From OLB6 sp964467455 (GTDB lineage: Bacteria > Bacteroidota > Ignavibacteria > Kapaibacteriales > Kapaibacteriaceae): a stretch of DNA of 6,475 bases. Each line of letters begins with the position of its first letter. The first letter of the stretch is position 1. The notes below the pieces were generated by a model that worked only from the letters and a program-made list of their open reading frames with translations, had not been told where the DNA came from and did no database searches. The position numbers were made by a program, and so were the translations under genes. The stretch covers positions 1-6,475 of the forward strand of contig CAYXQJ010000097.1 in assembly GCA_964467455.1 (NCBI GenBank), read 5' to 3'. This document shows, piece after piece, positions 5,484 through 6,475 of this stretch.

Positions 5484-6475
5484 ATGAGGATACGGAAAGT
5501 GAAGCCATTCCGCCAACGCGATGCGTCCGGCAAAAACGCCAGACGCCGTGCAGGCAGAAGACTTTGTGATGCGTCGCAGCTGTCGCCGCAAGAAAGCAAC
5601 TCCGCCGACAGATCCCGACTCGCAGCCATTGTCGAGTCCAGCAACGACGCCATTATCAGCTATACGACGAAAGGTATTCTCGACAGCTGGAATCAGGGTG
5701 CGGAGCGACTCTATGGCTACTCTGCTGCAGAGGCTCTCGGAAAATCAGTTGCCATTATTATCCCATCGCAACAAGCGGGGGAGGAAGCGAAGATTCTTCA
5801 AAAAGTTCGGCGCGGCGAGGGTGTGGACCATTATGAGACGCAGCGTTTGGCCAAGGACGGCAGACTCGTGGACATCGCTCTCACTGTCTCGCCAATCAAG
5901 GATGCACACGGGGCACTCGTCGGCGTTTCGGCAGTGGGGCATGACATTGCGGACCGGAAACGCGCTGAGTCCGAGCGTAGTCGGCTCGTTCGTCAATTGA
6001 GTGAGCGAGTCAAGGAACTCACGGTGATGTACAGCGTGGCGCATCTGGCCCAAATGGAGGAAAAGTCAACGCTGGCGTTAATGAAGGAAATCGCGTCGCT
6101 TTTGCCTCCTGCCTGGCATTACCCAGAAATCGCCGCGGCCCGGGTGCAGTTGGGCGAGGTGGAGTTCAAGACGCCCAACTTCCGTTCCTCTCGTTGGAGT
6201 CAGAAGGCCGAGTTCACGGCGACGGATGGTCGAAAGGGCGCAGTTGAGGTCGTCTATTTGGCAGAGCGCCCCTCGGCGGCAGAGGGTCCGTTTCTGGCCG
6301 ATGAGCGGAAGTTGATCAACGGTGTAGCCGAAGCCTTGAAAGGGTACTGGGAGCGCAAACGGCTGGAAGCAGAGATTTTGGAAATCAGTGAGCGCGAACA
6401 GCGCCGGATCGGACAAGACCTGCACGACGGATTGACCCAGCACTTGCGGGGCATTGTGTATCTCCACCACGTGTT
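5484..6475 (+). CDS. PAS sensor histidine kinase, HisKA_3 type, 3'-truncated by the window edge
   Basis: The frame is open from ATG 5484, 8 nt after the USP stop, to the window end, giving 330 codons of a longer protein. The N-terminus is basic (MRIRKVKPFRQRD, then ARRRAGRRL). A PAS domain follows (about 46-156: LAAIVESSNDAIISY, DSWNQGAERLYGY, AKDGRLVDIALTVSPIKD, GVSAVGHDIADRKRAE). Next is a predicted coiled linker (157-180), then a GAF-like sensory segment (about 180-285) with LLPPAWHYPEIAAARVQLG, FKTPNFRSSRW and VEVVYLAERP, a pattern I recall from other PAS kinases. A second helix leads into EREQRRIGQDLHDGLTQHL, where H314 is the expected phospho-acceptor of HisKA_3 kinases, which normally pair with NarL/LuxR-type regulators. 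The ATP-binding HATPase domain should lie beyond the edge. No transmembrane segment is seen, so sensing is probably cytoplasmic. No strong Shine-Dalgarno; possible coupling to the USP gene. It likely phosphorylates a receiver in or near this cluster. Confidence 0.9.
   Translation, partial: MRIRKVKPFRQRDASGKNARRRAGRRLCDASQLSPQESNSADRSRLAAIVESSNDAIISYTTKGILDSWNQGAERLYGYSAAEALGKSVAIIIPSQQAGEEAKILQKVRRGEGVDHYETQRLAKDGRLVDIALTVSPIKDAHGALVGVSAVGHDIADRKRAESERSRLVRQLSERVKELTVMYSVAHLAQMEEKSTLALMKEIASLLPPAWHYPEIAAARVQLGEVEFKTPNFRSSRWSQKAEFTATDGRKGAVEVVYLAERPSAAEGPFLADERKLINGVAEALKGYWERKRLEAEILEISEREQRRIGQDLHDGLTQHLRGIVYLHHV

Noticed and set aside
5521..6000. Plus-strand open frame of 159 codons within the kinase gene
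   Set aside because: It is in another frame; the frame from 5484 gives a clear PAS and HisKA_3 protein over the same bases.

Overview
This is a bacterial window with moderately high GC and dense coding. All genes are on the plus strand. Nothing in it marks a plasmid, phage, insertion sequence, CRISPR array, tRNA or rRNA. The stand-alone receivers with long tails, the universal stress proteins (USPs) and the kinase with a basic Arg-rich N-terminus remind me of Verrucomicrobia. That taxonomic guess is from memory, of moderate to low confidence, and no marker gene here confirms it.

Layout. (1) Positions 1-986 hold the 3' part of a homospermidine synthase-like (saccharopine dehydrogenase superfamily) enzyme whose N-terminal coding part lies outside the window. 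(2) Nineteen bases later, behind a good Shine-Dalgarno, is a complete NADP-type glutamate dehydrogenase (gdhA, 1006-2349, 447 codons), very similar to the E. coli type. These two form a likely metabolic operon linking amino-nitrogen and polyamine chemistry. (3) A gap of about 410 bases (2350-2760) has no convincing gene but contains a well-formed hairpin. (4) From 2761 to the right edge there is a tightly packed signalling and stress cluster: stand-alone receiver 1, tandem-domain USP, stand-alone receiver 2, single-domain USP, and a PAS sensor histidine kinase of the HisKA_3 type that runs off the window. Junctions are 21 nt apart, ATGA-overlapping, 23 nt overlapping and 8 nt apart, so this looks like one co-transcribed, partly translationally coupled unit.

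The signalling unit reads as receiver-USP, receiver-USP, kinase, as if a two-gene cassette had been duplicated. The two copies differ. Receiver 1 has lost canonical residues (the first acidic residue is Ser, the switch Lys is His), and its USP partner has lost the ATP-binding Asp and Gly-Ser in its second domain. Receiver 2 has a complete active site, and its USP keeps most of the ATP motif. The kinase belongs to the family that normally pairs with NarL/LuxR-type regulators, yet neither receiver here has a DNA-binding domain. The most interesting reading is a phospho-signalling module whose outputs may act through protein contacts or USPs rather than by direct DNA binding; this is inference. 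I did not find a clearly unprecedented system.
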